This document shows positions 25,058-36,999 of a DNA stretch of 64,000 bases, piece by piece. The notes under the pieces were generated by a model. That model was not told the DNA's origin and did not search any database. It saw only the letters and a list, made by a program, of their open reading frames with translations. The position numbers and the translations under genes are program-made. How positions within the stretch are numbered: position 1 is the stretch's first letter; every line of letters starts with the position of its first letter. The stretch comes from Effrenium voratum (Eukaryota > Sar > Dinophyceae > Suessiales > Symbiodiniaceae): assembly GCA_963377175.1 (NCBI GenBank), contig CAUJNA010003239.1, positions 1,309,596 through 1,373,595 of the forward strand, read 5' to 3'.

Positions 25058-25124
25058 ACCATCGCGACACATCGCAGGGGAACTGGCACCCGCTCAGCTG
25101 CAGCTGGGCCAAAACCATCTGCAC
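25058..25124 (-). CDS. Short exon of an unidentified gene
   Basis: A 67 nt piece (VQMVLAQLQLSGCQFPCDVS and on) with acceptor CGGCAG and a GT donor. It probably belongs to the same gene as the exons at 24.5 and 23.8 kb, judging only by strand and spacing. Confidence 0.5.
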
Positions 25125-28100
25125 CTGCCGCTCGGCCGGCCGCTCGGGTGGGAGGCAGGACACGGAACGATCAATGTGTGCCTTGGTGCTTGTGGTCTTT
25201 GTACATGCTGTGCCTTGTGTATGTAGGTATATACCATATATAATATGTAATCATGCAGAGATGTTGAGAAAGAAAAGAACTACGTGGAGAGAGAGGGAGA
25301 GAGACATTGAGAGTGCCCATTTATACATCTCTCCTGACGGAAATGAATGGGACATATAGCTAGATATTGGCCGTGACTAGATAAAGGTGTTGGAAATAGA
25401 AGCTATGGACGTGTTGCGAAGATCTTGAAGCAGGCGATATTTTATCTATCGGTTCTGCCATGGTTGCTTGTTGGCAAGATGCAGAACCATCGGCCACACC
25501 AAGAAAAGCTTCCTCTTGTGCTGACAAGGCAGTGGTTCATTTGAGAGGTGGCCCCGCTAAGCAAGGATCTGGAACCGGGGCTTACCTTTTAAGATTGATG
25601 CATCCTCCGCTCAAAGTACAAACCCCTGGAAGCAAGCAACAAAAGGACGGCGCATTCCTCTGAAGTGGACGTTCCCTCCCACCTGGACACGAGAATAATG
25701 GCGCAGCTGTTTTGTGGAAACAGCTGGGTTCCAACGAACACAATAGCTGCTGAATGAGAGCCACTCAAACAGCACCTGCAAACATCTTACAATATGTCCA
25801 AGACCTGGACCAAAACCTGAATTAAGAGTTTGTCCCCCAGTGAAGGACCTTTCCTAGTTTTACCCCCTTCTTCAGTTGAATACCGCGCGAAAACCATCCG
25901 GGGAAAAATAAACGCCTCGGAGAAGCTGGAGGTGGTGTCAGCGCCTGGATACCTGCGCTGAAAGAAATCCCATGGCATGCCGACGGGGATCTCCTGGTAC
26001 CCTCCCTACAAACATAGCAACCCTTGAAAGACCAACCCACCATCGCTGCCATGTTCCTGGGGGTAAGTCACAACTTGCGGGGTTGCAAGACCCAGGGCAT
26101 GCACGGCAAATAGTCCACGTTTGAACAAAAGCGAGACAGACCCTATATTTTTGGGCACTTCGAATCAAAATCAAACCGACGAACTTTGGAGGCAAAAGAC
26201 TACCAACTTGGTGAGATCAGCCCAACCGAGTGCGCAAACAAGCTCAAAAGGGCTTGCCAGGGAAAGTGGTCTGTTTGACGGGAAAGCGGCATCCAGGGCT
26301 GTCATCAGAGCTGGCCCATTGAGCAGTGCCCAAAAGCCATCGACTTGAGCTTTTGCCAACCCCACCACAAAACCAAGTAGCAAAACCCCAACCCTGGCTC
26401 ATCATGATTCGTCGTGGGTATTCGCAATAAGTACAAACATTCGGGTCCTCTAGCTGGGCGGTTCAATATAAACTCGGATTGTGTCGTTGAGGTCATCAAC
26501 CATGTGCTCAAGCCTAAAAACGGCCTCAGGACCTACCAGCTTCGTGAGACCACGTTCGCAATCTGAATTGTGTAACGGCAGTCGGGGCGGGCCCCTTCAG
26601 TGGTGATTCCCGATTTTCCGGGCCCCAAAGCGGGAGCCTGTTACAGACACCGTCGGACTTGAGGCCCTGCTATTGGGATTGAGGGAGGTGGGTCCTGTTA
26701 AGGGAGTCCCTTCACAACCAAGGATCATCAGCGTTTGGTGCAGCATGATCCAGCACTTCAGTAGGCAAATCTGACAAGGGTGAAGTTAACCTGAACTGCC
26801 TTGTTGCTTCACTTCTGGATTATTAACCATGCTGAAATGTTTGTTCCAACTAAGTTGTGGCCACGATGCCTGCCAGGGTTTGCCGCCAGGTCATGGTCCA
26901 TGGCGTACTTCACCTGCGTGCCGGTGAATGATCACAAACCTGAAATGAGGCATGCCAGGGTTGGATTCCTTCGCTTCCATAAGGAACCTATCCAAAGAAT
27001 AAGGGGCAACCCCATTTTGCCAGTGAACACGCCGCGCAGCCTGCTCCCCTGTTCAAGGGTCAGCGGAGGAGCGGGGCCCCCTTTTCGATCGGCTGGCCGA
27101 CTCGGCGCATAGAAGGGTTCTGGAAGCCTTTCTTCACTGTTTAAGGTCTCTCCCGAGAGGGCTCAGAAATTGATATCTTACGTATCTTATCAGCTTCTGG
27201 CCGCAACAAGCAGGGTTTGTGTAGTAGTGTTGGTTTTTGGTTCCGTTGTACACCTCAAACGCCGAAAAATGCCGTGCATCTCACACCCAAAAGGGGTATC
27301 CCCAAAATCAAGACACCCACCAAGATGCTTTGAAACAGACAATCCCCTTCCCGTAAGTCACCCAACCATGCCTGGCTGTAGCATTGCTCTCCTGGCACCG
27401 CGTCGTGGCCTAGGCCGTATGGGCCAAGCAGAAGCAGCTGGCATTCGATTAAGCTGGGCGAACCGACATGCTTCGCGCTAACGTGAACAAAAAGCATGAC
27501 GTGGTGGGCGAGGCCGCGAACTCTCTTCGGAGGACCCCCAAGTATACACAGGACACCAAGCTGTTGCGACTCCCAAACAGATTCATGTTGGAAAGACGCG
27601 CAAAGAAAACCCAGCGCAAAGGAGCATAAGGGGCACACGGCGATTTGTAAAAAAGGCGAAGGAACGAAAAGCAGGGCAAGACAAGCAACCATGATCCTGA
27701 CTTTGGTTGCTCTGCAGGGACACGGCCGCAAGTTGCTCCAAAGCACCCTAAGGAAAGCCATCCGAAACATCAGAAAGGAGTCCTTAAGGTTGCTTTCTCG
27801 TTCAAGGATTGCACTTGACAAGCTTCCTGGAACATTCTGGGAAGTTTGGGGATTCCGGGAAGTCTCCCGGAGGCATATTTCATGGTTTTCCAGAAGACAC
27901 GAGATTTGAAGACAGGAAGGAACAAAACAGATGCCAACTCCAACACACTATTTGAGAGCCGTCAGGGAAGCCAGTGGAAGTGGCTGAGAATCGCTACAAG
28001 CTGCCCACCTGCCCTTGTAACGCATGTGGAAGGCCGGCAAGGCCTACCCATTTCGCGGCTCGAGTCGCAAATCTTGAAGGCTACAGAGGCGTAGGCTTCG

Positions 28101-28499
28101 TGGTTGTTGCATCGCGCCTTGGCTACAGCCGAGCCAAGTTCCTTACCATGTCCCCTTGGAACATCACCCCAACAAGAAAATGCCAAACCCCGGCCCAACA
28201 GGTAACCTTCAATCAACCCAAACAGTGATATAAGCACCCTGACATTCCAAGAAAAACCAGTGTTTGTTCCATTGAACCTCGAGTTGTCATGGGTCAAAGT
28301 GCTTTGAATCGTCATGGCAGAGGGCTAGACCTTGCGAAGCACGATCCAGAAGCAAACCTTTCCAGCGGGCACACTTCTTCATCGCTGACCCCAGCGGTTG
28401 AATGTCATTAGACTTACCACAAATGGCCCTGTACTTACCGAACATAAAGCCAACAACTTCTCAATGCTGCACGAAGCCAGAGTGGTCGTTGACATTATC
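25125..28499. other. Non-coding stretch
   Basis: Nothing convincing is seen on either strand beyond low-complexity patches and a weak minus-strand match to the 1.28/10.16 kb repeat near 25,990-26,030. It is probably intron or intergenic sequence of the unidentified minus-strand gene or genes. Confidence 0.4.
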
Positions 28500-28682
28500 A
28501 TCCCCAAGGATCGTCGCGAAGGATGCTCAAGGATTTTCAAGGATCCCCAAGGATCCCCAAGGATCCCCAAGGATCCCCAAGGATCCCCAAGGATCCTCAA
28601 GGATCCCCAAGGATCCCCAAGGATCCCCAAGGATCTCCAAGGATCCGCAAGGATCCCCAAGGATCCCCAAGGATCCCCAAGG
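28500..28682. repeat. 10-bp minisatellite, unit AAGGATCCCC
   Basis: About 18 tandem decamers of AAGGATCCCC with single-base variants (for example CTC, TCC, CGC). Every third unit restores the reading frame, which is why long repetitive ORFs appear. It is not coding. Confidence 0.95.
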
Positions 28683-29373
28683 TCAACATTTTCACATGCT
28701 GCTCGCAGTGAATGAAGTCAACAAATTCTCAAGACTGCATGCAGTGGGAGTGGGCGCTAACACTACCACTGGGTCAACTCCACCCCACCCCCACCCCGTT
28801 CCAAAGTGAATAGTTGGTCAATTGCTGCGCGCAGTGAAAGAAGACGTTAACATTCCCCCAAAACGAAAGCCAAGAACTTCTCAACGCACGCAGTCAGAGT
28901 GGATGCTGATACAACCCCCCACCCTACACCTCCAGAAACCCTGATCCTGAATAATGGGAAGCGAATTCCCAAATTGCTTCCACAAAAGTGCTCCTGTAAG
29001 ACTACATTCGGTTCCCTGTTCAAAGTTTCAGGAATCTTCCAAGGACTCTTTAAAGCTGCTCTTCACCATTTCCTTTCCGCGCAGACGCCTAGTTTTCTGC
29101 CAACAGCAATTGCGGGTCTCAGTGTGGAAGGTGCCTGGGGGGGTGGGTGGGGGACATAGCACAATCAACATTATCAATTTCAGACTTGGGCAAGGCTTCT
29201 CTGTACCCACTTTGGGAGGGTCGGTGGCCTCAGATCTCTTGGCCTACGGCGACCTACAATGGATTAGGAACAAATTGAACACCCTGCAGTTTTTGGTTGC
29301 AACCCCCACGAATGGGGTTACCTGAAACAAACCTAGCTTTGTTCAAGAACCATAGGGTCCACTATGTGTACAT

Positions 29374-29375
29374 AC

Positions 29376-29409
<34 letters not shown>
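29374..29409. repeat. (TA)n(TG)n compound microsatellite
   Basis: A TA run passing into a TG run. A similar TA/TG tract lies at 29,925-29,965. Confidence 0.85.
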
Positions 29410-29692
29410 CAGTGTGTCATCTCCGGCCGGGTCCCTACAAAGCTCTTCCCAGCTCGACACAACTTAGGCGATCCCAAGGCTTCAACCTCCCGTTGACTGG
29501 CGAGGTCGAGACGACTGAACGCAAAATGGCAACTCGGGGGAACTGGGGCTTGGTCTGAACCTGCTGGTTGCACCGATCTGGCCAAGGGAAGGTGAGAACA
29601 GCTTTGTGACACGTCTGGACTCCAGACCGCGGGGGCAAACTTCAGGGTCCTCAATTCCAGTGTCCGTTTGCTCAAGGGAGAAAATGAATCCC

Positions 29693-29757
29693 TGCCACTT
29701 GAGCTTGCGGATCATCATCGGAGCCAGAGCCGAGATGCGCCGCAGGCAGCCGGATCC
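29693..29757 (-). CDS. Exon-like piece, unidentified
   Basis: The minus-strand reading (LRRISALAPMMIRKLKWQ) is flanked by plausible AG and G-initial splice sites, but the boundaries are not unique. It fits the strand direction of the neighbouring exons. Confidence 0.35.
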
Positions 29758-30409
29758 TCACGCACAAAGACGTAGAGGCGATATTCGCCACCTGGATGGA
29801 ACTGCCAAGGCTCCGAGACAAAACTTGGGAGCCCCTTTTCTTAAGGGTAAGAATTCCGCCACCTACGTGTGCCGCTAGATTACCAAGTAGATACCCCTTG
29901 TATACCGCATTGCATATATGTATACATGTATATATATATATATATATATGTGTGTATGTGTGTATGCTGCACCCCCCCAATGCTGGCCATTATTGCACCA
30001 ATGTTACAGTGTTGCTGGCCTCCTGATTCAATGGTGGAACATGGGCTCTGGAGAGCCTTCAAGAGCCTTAAAGCGCTTTTGGAGATACCAGCAGAGCCTG
30101 AGTGAGTACCAAAAAAGATTCTCTGGTGTTCTCTACTTGAAGACTTAGGCTGGTGTCCTGCTTTTGAGACTCACTGCAGCAATCTGGACCAGTTGAGCAA
30201 AAAGATCCTGCAAGCGACCAGCGTCGGCAATGTGCCCTGGTGGTTTCAACCACAAATGCGCCAGATGCTGAGCAGGGTGGTGGGAAATGGAATCCACTTC
30301 TGTGATGCAACAAAAAGGGATTCCCAAAGACTAACACCCCATATACAGGGGGAGATTCCCTTGTATCACAGAAGTGGGAATAAACCCCTTGATTCCACCA
30401 CCCTGCCGA

Positions 30410-30492
30410 GTGAGGCGCCCATCTTCAGCGACGTGGTGTTCAGCTGCACGGAGAGGCCCATGCCACTGGTGTTGTCCGGGCCATTTTCGAAC
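30410..30492 (-). CDS. Exon-like piece with N-glycosylation-type motifs, unidentified
   Basis: Starts after the acceptor TGTGAG and reads FENGPDNTSGMGLSVQLNTT and on. Two N-x-T/S sequons suggest an extracellular or luminal domain. The 3' end is uncertain. No family recognised. Confidence 0.45.
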
Positions 30493-30535
30493 CTCACAGT
30501 CCATTCGCACATGTGCTACAGTCAAAGTCCTTAGG

Positions 30536-30604
30536 TGGGGTTTGGTGGGGTTTGGTGGGGTTTGGGGGGGTTGGGGGGGTTTGGGGGGGTTTGGGGGGGT
30601 TTAG
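30536..30604 (+). repeat. G-rich minisatellite (GGTGGGGTTT, GGGGGTTT)
   Basis: A tandem G-rich tract with TTT spacers, able to form G-quadruplexes on the plus strand. On the minus strand, in which nearby exons are read, it is C/A-rich. Confidence 0.85.
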
Positions 30605-31319
30605 CGGGGCATGGGAAGGGCCCCATTGCTCGAAACCCTTATGATGGTTGTCTAAAATCTCCAGGGTCCACGACTATACCTACCTAGCACAAGTACAAGG
30701 ATGGGTTGACCACGCCAAACTCCTGAAGGGGCCTGCAAAATTCCAAGACATGCATGGAAGCAAGCGGCGCGCGTTGGTGCGTGAAGAACAAAGCCTGTCA
30801 ATCCCGGGCAACCAACAAAGCGGAAAGGAAGCTGATCACATCAGATTGCCATGACTGGACAGGGGCCCCTCGTTGGTTTATGTTGAAAGGACATCACGCA
30901 GAACTTGTCCAATCCATTGACATCCGTCAATCAAAGGGGCCACTGCATGGATTCAAATTATGGATTCAAATTGAGAGATGGCGCACCTGGGAGAAGCTGG
31001 CAGCGAGATCATGCCACTTGACACTTGATGGTTATTTGGCGAGGGATCTGACTTGAACTTTTGGGTTGCTAACAGGTCGGGTATTCCGAATTGGGGACCC
31101 GCCACATGTGTTCACGTTCTGCAGATGGGGCGAGCAGTAGCCAAGAACCCCACAGGAAGGGCGGGTTTGGTGGTCCTGAGACCCCAAGGGGCATGGCTGG
31201 GGCCTGGGAGGAGCGGCCAGTACGACATTCCTCACAACCCTTGGATCAAATGAATACCTGACAACTTGACCAGACCCGCAAAATCGCCACGACAATTCTG
31301 GATCCATCCCGGGCAAAAT

Positions 31320-31401
31320 GTCCGAGGCGCAGATCGGGCAGCAGAGGGTTGGTGGCCTCGTAGGCGCCGCCTACAGCCATGGAGACCACCTCCTCCGTGA
31401 C
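31320..31401 (-). CDS. Exon-like piece, unidentified
   Basis: Starts after the acceptor CGGTGAG and reads VTEEVVSMAVGGAYEATNPL and on. The plus strand is also open here, so the assignment relies on neighbouring exons. No family recognised. Confidence 0.4.
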
Positions 31402-31904
31402 CTCACCGAGCGCACGTGGAGCCAAAGGAGATGCCCCCCTCCCTAAAGAGGAGAAAAAATCCAAGGTGAACCTCCCATTCAGCACCATGTTAAAACATAT
31501 TCTCTATATATACATGTAATCAGTCTCCCTGTAGTTGGTGGGTTAGTGGGTAGTTTCCGATTTGCCCTCTACAACCAGGGAACCATTCAATTCCCCAAAC
31601 CACCTATCTAAACCACCAATTAAGGGTTACCTGACATAAAAATGGGGGAAAAACAAACAATGCAGGATGAACCTCCCATGTCCTGCTTGTCCAAGTAGCC
31701 CACTGTCACCACCAGCATAGCTGCCACAACGTAGTCCACACTGCAACTGCTGGATCTACCAGGTCTACTAGGTAGTACCCTCTTTCCAACAATCATTGAA
31801 ACCAGGGGCATCCCCTCAAAAAAAGCAGCCTTCCAGCCCATCCCCGGGAGATGTCATGTCAGTAGGGAGGGAGGGCATGTCAGGCGTGAGTGCTTGCCGG
31901 AGAC

Positions 31905-31990
31905 TGCCCAAGCCGGCCGAGCTGCCACCCAAACTGCGCTCAGAGCGGTCCCCTGAGTCGTGCTGGCGTTCACCGCCTGCGAAGTCGGGG
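31905..31990 (-). CDS. Exon-like piece, Gly/Ser-rich, unidentified
   Basis: The minus frame reads ELAPDFAGGERQHDSGDRSE and on. The composition suggests a flexible linker. Plus-strand frames are also open. Boundaries are approximate. Confidence 0.3.
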
Positions 31991-32639
31991 GCAAGCTCGG
32001 CCCATCACATGGGAGGAGCCCCCGAAATGGATGAGGTCTTTGGCCTTCCTGGGAAGGCCCGGGAAAGGGTGGCCCAACTCCAAACAATTACATGCCCAAG
32101 GCATAGCCATGACCAAAACCGTGGCACTTGTGATGTGGCAGAGGGGCGGCAAAGGGCAAACAAGGCAGGTGTAAATTGTCAAACCCATCACGCCCGCGAG
32201 TCCACTCACAACGCACATCAGTTTCCCTCCAAATGAAATACAGCTAAGGATCCCTAGCTTTGACACATGCCCGCCTCAACATTCGGAACAAGGCCGTATC
32301 GAACAGCTGCCTCGCCCACAATGAACACAGAGAACAAAGTCAGTTAATTGCCTTTTCCGAGGGGTCTAATCCAACATGGCTCCAAACGAGCTCCGCACTT
32401 GGCGGTTGCCACCTCACCCTTTCCGAAATGTCGGCGCCGCAGCGCCGAAGTGAAGATCTTTCTATTCGAACGCGTGTTGGAAGCACCTGAAAGAAACGAC
32501 CCCCCGAAAGCACAAAGGCCATGCCCAGACATCTTCTAAAAGTAGGGGATCTCTTGTTGATCCTCACAACACCCCCCTTTTTCGGGGCATGTGACGGAGG
32601 CGTTCCCTCCCGAACGAAAGATCGGTCCAGCGTGACCGC

Positions 32640-32726
32640 GGTCTGATCCACGGAGAAGTGCTGGCCCTCCAAGGGCTCGCCGGCCATGGAGATGGAGTGC
32701 AAGCTCGGGGCCTTGGTTTCTTTGTC
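32640..32726 (-). CDS. Exon-like piece, unidentified
   Basis: Starts after the acceptor TCGCAG and reads DKETKAPSLHSISMAGEPLE and on. It has a good coding-like composition in a GC-rich island. The 3' end is uncertain. Confidence 0.45.
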
Positions 32727-32751
32727 CTGCGACAACTCAAAAAGGAGACAG

Positions 32752-32792
32752 ACAGAGAGAAAGAGAGAGAGACAGCGAGAGAGAGAGAGAGA
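32752..32792. repeat. (GA)n microsatellite
   Basis: A GA/GACA purine run directly beside the exon-like piece at 32.7 kb. On the transcribed minus strand it is a polypyrimidine tract upstream of that exon's acceptor. Confidence 0.8.
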
Positions 32793-33274
32793 GACCTTGT
32801 TGGTAGGTATCTGTTTGTTCTTGTTCAAATAAGGCGCACAAAACAAGGAGAACCAAAAAAACATGGGGGACACACCCCAAACTTCTTGCCAGCTGGAAAG
32901 GCAAGCCCGTGCAGCAGACTGCCAATCCCTAGAACAAGTCCCACGCTCGCAGGTGAGACGAACTGATTGCATGCATGCTGTCCAGAATGCCATTGTCGCA
33001 TGCCAAGTGATTGCCGCTACTTGAACTGCGCCTTTTGGGCCTTTGTGGAATGAGTATCATCCGAAAGCAACCTGCCCTCAATTCACCCTTTGTGGCGAGG
33101 CAGAACACCAAGACGCCGGATGTTCGCTTGTGTGTTTTGTTGCTTCTATATTTTCTTGCAGGAAGCCAAAAGGGTCTGTCTTTTTTCAGGGTACCCTATG
33201 TTGTGCGGTTTTAAAGAGACCGTTTTGGGAGTACCCCAAAAACACGCACTCCCAAAAGAACGCCAACATGCGAC

Positions 33275-33410
33275 CTGCAGTCCCCGACGGGTTTCCAAAC
33301 CGGCGGGCGAAGTGACGGCTCCGCTCCTGGCCGGTCCAGCACTTCTGTAGGGCACCCAGCACCTTCGGCCGACCCGTCGCCGACTCGCCGGGTCGCGTCG
33401 GAAGGAGACA
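33275..33410 (-). CDS. GC-rich island, probable exon, frame undecided
   Basis: All three minus frames are open over this GC-rich island, so I cannot choose the reading frame or the boundaries. It is listed because its base composition matches that of the resolved exons. Confidence 0.25.
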
Positions 33411-34004
33411 CCTCCCCTGAAATGCTTCAGAAAATACCCAAGTTGCTGGGCTCAGCCAGTCCCAGCAACATGTGTCCATCGGACTACTTCCCGTCTCCCT
33501 TATCACCGGGTTGGCCTGAGCCCTGCGGGCAAGGGTTGCCTTCAAAACCCAAGGTAGTTGGTCAAATTCAGTTTTCGACCCTTGCGGTGTCATTGGCTTC
33601 GAGGTTCGGAGCAAACCTGTAAGGGCATACGCCATTAACGTGAAACAGCCAACCTCGATTTGCTAAACCTTTAGAGGTGTCCAACGATTCAGTGACTGGC
33701 CATACCCCTCGACCGTAAATGGCGATGGATGTACGCCGCTTTCATAGGCAGACTACCTTGTTAAGGCGGAAAGTTGCTGCAGCTCTCATGTCAAAGCCCA
33801 AAAGCCGTCGTTCACTTCAACCGATCACCTGGGGGAGACTTAAGCATGGTAGAAAGTAGTCAACCGGAAATATCTCCAAGACCTTCGGACTCCAAATGGT
33901 CGACGTCATGTGTCCTAACCCAACCCCCGAAAAGGGGCTCGGTCGAACTCATTCTACGGGACTCACCAAACCAACCCCGCAGCTAGCCGCTCCCCTCGCG
34001 GAAT

Positions 34005-34105
34005 GGGGGGGGGCGGGTCCGCCTCGGACTCGCAGATGGTGCAGTTCAGGGTGATGTTCTCCGTGACGGCCGTCCACTCGTTGAAGAGCCCGTACCAGGT
34101 GCCCG
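34005..34105 (-). CDS. Exon-like piece, probable extracellular segment, unidentified
   Basis: The minus reading includes TGTWYGLFNEWTAVTENITL, then NCTICESE. Two N-glycosylation sequons, two cysteines and aromatic residues suggest an extracellular domain. It may share a gene with the pieces at 35.2 and 30.4 kb. Confidence 0.45.
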
Positions 34106-35228
34106 TCTTCTCCCATTTCCAGCCCCAAACCTAAATGGGCCAAAGTCCGGCTTCGGCCGGGAGGAGGCTCGGGGGAAAGAAGGGAGGTTGCAGAGTTCCA
34201 TGGATGAACCAACCTGACACAAGACAAAACGAACCCGCAAGAAAGGAAACAATCCCATGGGTCAGGTCACAAACCTTCCACTCTTCGGCGGCTCAGGTAT
34301 TGTGACCAGTTGCAACCCTCTCCAAGAACCCCAACGCCCCCCCCTTGCCCCTTCCTGCCGAAAGACCTAAACAAGACGGTACAGGGGTTTTGCTTGGGAG
34401 TTGCGCCTGATCAGCAACTCCTCTGGGGAAATGGGTGGGGACTCTGGCCCGGGCTTTTGTCGAGTTTTTTCTTTTTCGCCAAATCTCTAGGCAAATCTCA
34501 CAACAATACCCCCCCCCCCCCCCCGGCGCTTTCATGACGTTTGGACACCACCTTCATCCATCTCTGGGGTGCACACCGCTTAATCGTCGACAAAGCCGTA
34601 GCTCCAGAGAGTGCAAGATGGTTTTTGCCTGTGCTTGATGCATGGATACATTGTTTCTGCCATGCATAAGAAACTGGATGTGCTATCCTTCCTCCCAATA
34701 ACATATCAGGAGACCATCTTCCTCTTGAAAGGGACGGTATGTCTGAAGGAACTCCTTTCAGCTGGCAAGTCCATGGAGACCTTGATGAAGCCTGGGGAAC
34801 CTCGTCATTTGATCCTCAGTAGGAAATCAGGAAAGAGTCTTGGAGAGATCCCCTCTATGAACAAAATACCAGGGACGGTTCACAAGAGTAATTCCATCAT
34901 GAGCTCTTTCAGGGGTGGACGCTGTCGGACCCCCTGGTAGACAATGTCCATGAGAGGCATTCCATCACTTGAGTCCAAGAATGGCACTGGGCCTCAGACA
35001 TACTGGTGATTCCTTAAACGTTCCAAGTGAAGAAGAAAAAAAAGAAGAAGAAAAAACACATGATCCGCAATTGGTGCACTTCCAATATTCAGCAATGAGA
35101 CCATACAGGGATCCCCCTCTTTAGGCTTGCTGGAAAGAAGGCCTTGGTGAGCCTTGAGGCTGCTGAGGGAATCAAAAGCCCGATTTGGGTCGAAAGGGGC
35201 GGCTTCTTTTGAACCCTTTGGGCACCCG

Positions 35229-35277
35229 GCAAACGCGAAGGCGCCGATGCACTTGGGGTCGTCGTAGCAAAGCCTCG
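35229..35277 (-). CDS. Exon-like piece, possible PAN/apple-type cysteine motif
   Basis: Starts after the acceptor TTCAG and reads RLCYDDPKCIGAFAF. The C-x5-C-x3-A-F pattern resembles the first disulfide region of PAN/apple domains, which are common on dinoflagellate surface proteins. This is a short match, so it is only a suggestion. Confidence 0.4.
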
Positions 35278-36383
35278 CTGAACATCCGAGATCCGAGGTG
35301 GAAAGAGGAGGGTGCCCGTTTCCAGCTGAGCGAAACCACAAGTTGACATCCGCCCTTTTTTGCGGGTCGAAACCAGTACCCCGGTCAGGTTCCTTGAGGA
35401 ACATGATCTGCCAACAGCCTGTCAGGTTCCGTCTTAGGTGCTTGCCAGTACAGATTTGTTGGGTCCTGGCATGGGAAATGGTGGGGTCATGTTTTGAGGG
35501 TTTCTACGCTGAAGGAATGAGTTCCAACCACCAAAGCGGACAAGCAAAGCTCACCCGGCGATGCCGTGGAAAGCCTGGGCTTCTAGATCACAACCACGAA
35601 ATCTCAAGAAGCTTGAAAGCAACCGTGCCAAAAACGAATTGAGACTTCCCCGGAATGAAAAACGGACTACCTGGCACCTGGTGGCTGTCGCGAAATCGGA
35701 GGGTACCACCACGTCAAGTCCCAGTACACCCAAGCCAAAAATAAACTGTCTTGCTCTGCACGACCGTATTGTGACCCTTCTTGCCAATGAAGGTAAGTGT
35801 ATATATATATACACTCATACACTTGCAGAGCTATACACATACAGTTACCCGTGCATATATATATATACACGTGTATGATGCTGGTTGAATGAACTTCCAT
35901 GCCTCAAAAGAAAGATGATGAGGTGAGAAGGATCACCCCCTCAGTGAACAACCCCTCTTTCCTGTGTCAGCGTTTGAATGCGAATGAAAGGGAACCCCGT
36001 CATTCGACGCATTGCCCCGTGAATCGAAATTCCGGGGCCTTGCAAAAGAACCGTTGTCTCCCTATGAACAACCATCCAAAACCACAAAGGGGGGCCTTGT
36101 TTGAGTACAATCAAATGAAAAGAGCCTAGCTGTCAACCAACAGAATCCAAAACAGCTAAGCATGCAAACTCCAAAATCGTTTGCTTTCAGCCCGAGAAGC
36201 CAGGCTTTCCCGGAAAAACATCTGGCACCACATTTCTGCAGTAGGTACCCTGATACCCAACGCTCACATGCCCCCGCAGCAAGGTCTGCGGACTTTTCCC
36301 AGTCTCGCCATGACCCAGTCAGACCGGCACAGCGGAACACGACTCGGCCCCTTTCTTTTCGTTTCGCTTTGTCAAGGCTTCGG

Positions 36384-36443
36384 GGGTGGGGGTGGGGGTG
36401 GGGGTGGGGGTGGGGGTGGGGGGTGGGGGTGGGGGTGGGGGGT
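36384..36443 (+). repeat. (GGGGGT)n G-rich minisatellite
   Basis: Ten or so GGGGGT units, a strong G-quadruplex candidate on the plus strand. Confidence 0.9.
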
Positions 36444-36576
36444 GAACGACTTAGCCAAAGGTTGGGCTCATCTTTTCTGAAAACCCCATCTCCCAAAGCT
36501 TCCATGAAGACTACACAGGCATAGATGAACAACAAACCGTCAGGCTCCCCGAGTCAATTGTCACCGCCCAGGTCTC

Positions 36577-36637
36577 CTGTGCACAGCCCGAATTCCCTCA
36601 AAGGCAGCTTCACGCCCATCTGATCCGACACATGGAC
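36577..36637 (-). CDS. Short exon of an unidentified gene
   Basis: A 61 nt piece (VHVSDQMGVKLPLREFGLCT) with acceptor GCGCAG and a GA donor (ACAG then GAGACC), phase 0 at its 5' end. Clearly protein-like. It is the first well-formed exon downstream of the methyltransferase gene and so may be near the start of the next gene. Confidence 0.5.
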
Positions 36638-36999
36638 CTGCGCAAGCTGTTTGCCCGAGAAATTCACGCGCGGGATCGATTACCACCGCAGTGTCACTGA
36701 ACAAGCTGCCGAGTGCGGCCGAAGGCGACTGGGCACCCGCTTTTCCTTTGGTGGATCAAATCCATCCCCAAAAAGGATCCTTTTGTCACTGGGGACCAGA
36801 TTTTGGAAAAATCGACGATTTCCCTGGGAAATGAAACAGAAAAACATCTAAGCCAGGGCCATCAAATGGTCTAGGCAAACAAATCTAAAAGGGCGACCTA
36901 TGCCGTGAAGATTGCCCGTGCCCTCTCACACGGTGGAGCTAAAAAGGTGGCAATGACAAGCGCGCAAATCCTCGAGGCCAGGAGGACCGACCCCTGTAG

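Noticed and set aside
28500..28682. Repeat protein with DPQGSPRIPK units
   Set aside because: A 10-bp tandem repeat reads open in several frames and on both strands; no flanking exon structure.
30536..30604. Interstitial telomere repeat
   Set aside because: Units are GGTGGGGTTT and GGGGGTTT, not a regular TTTAGGG array.
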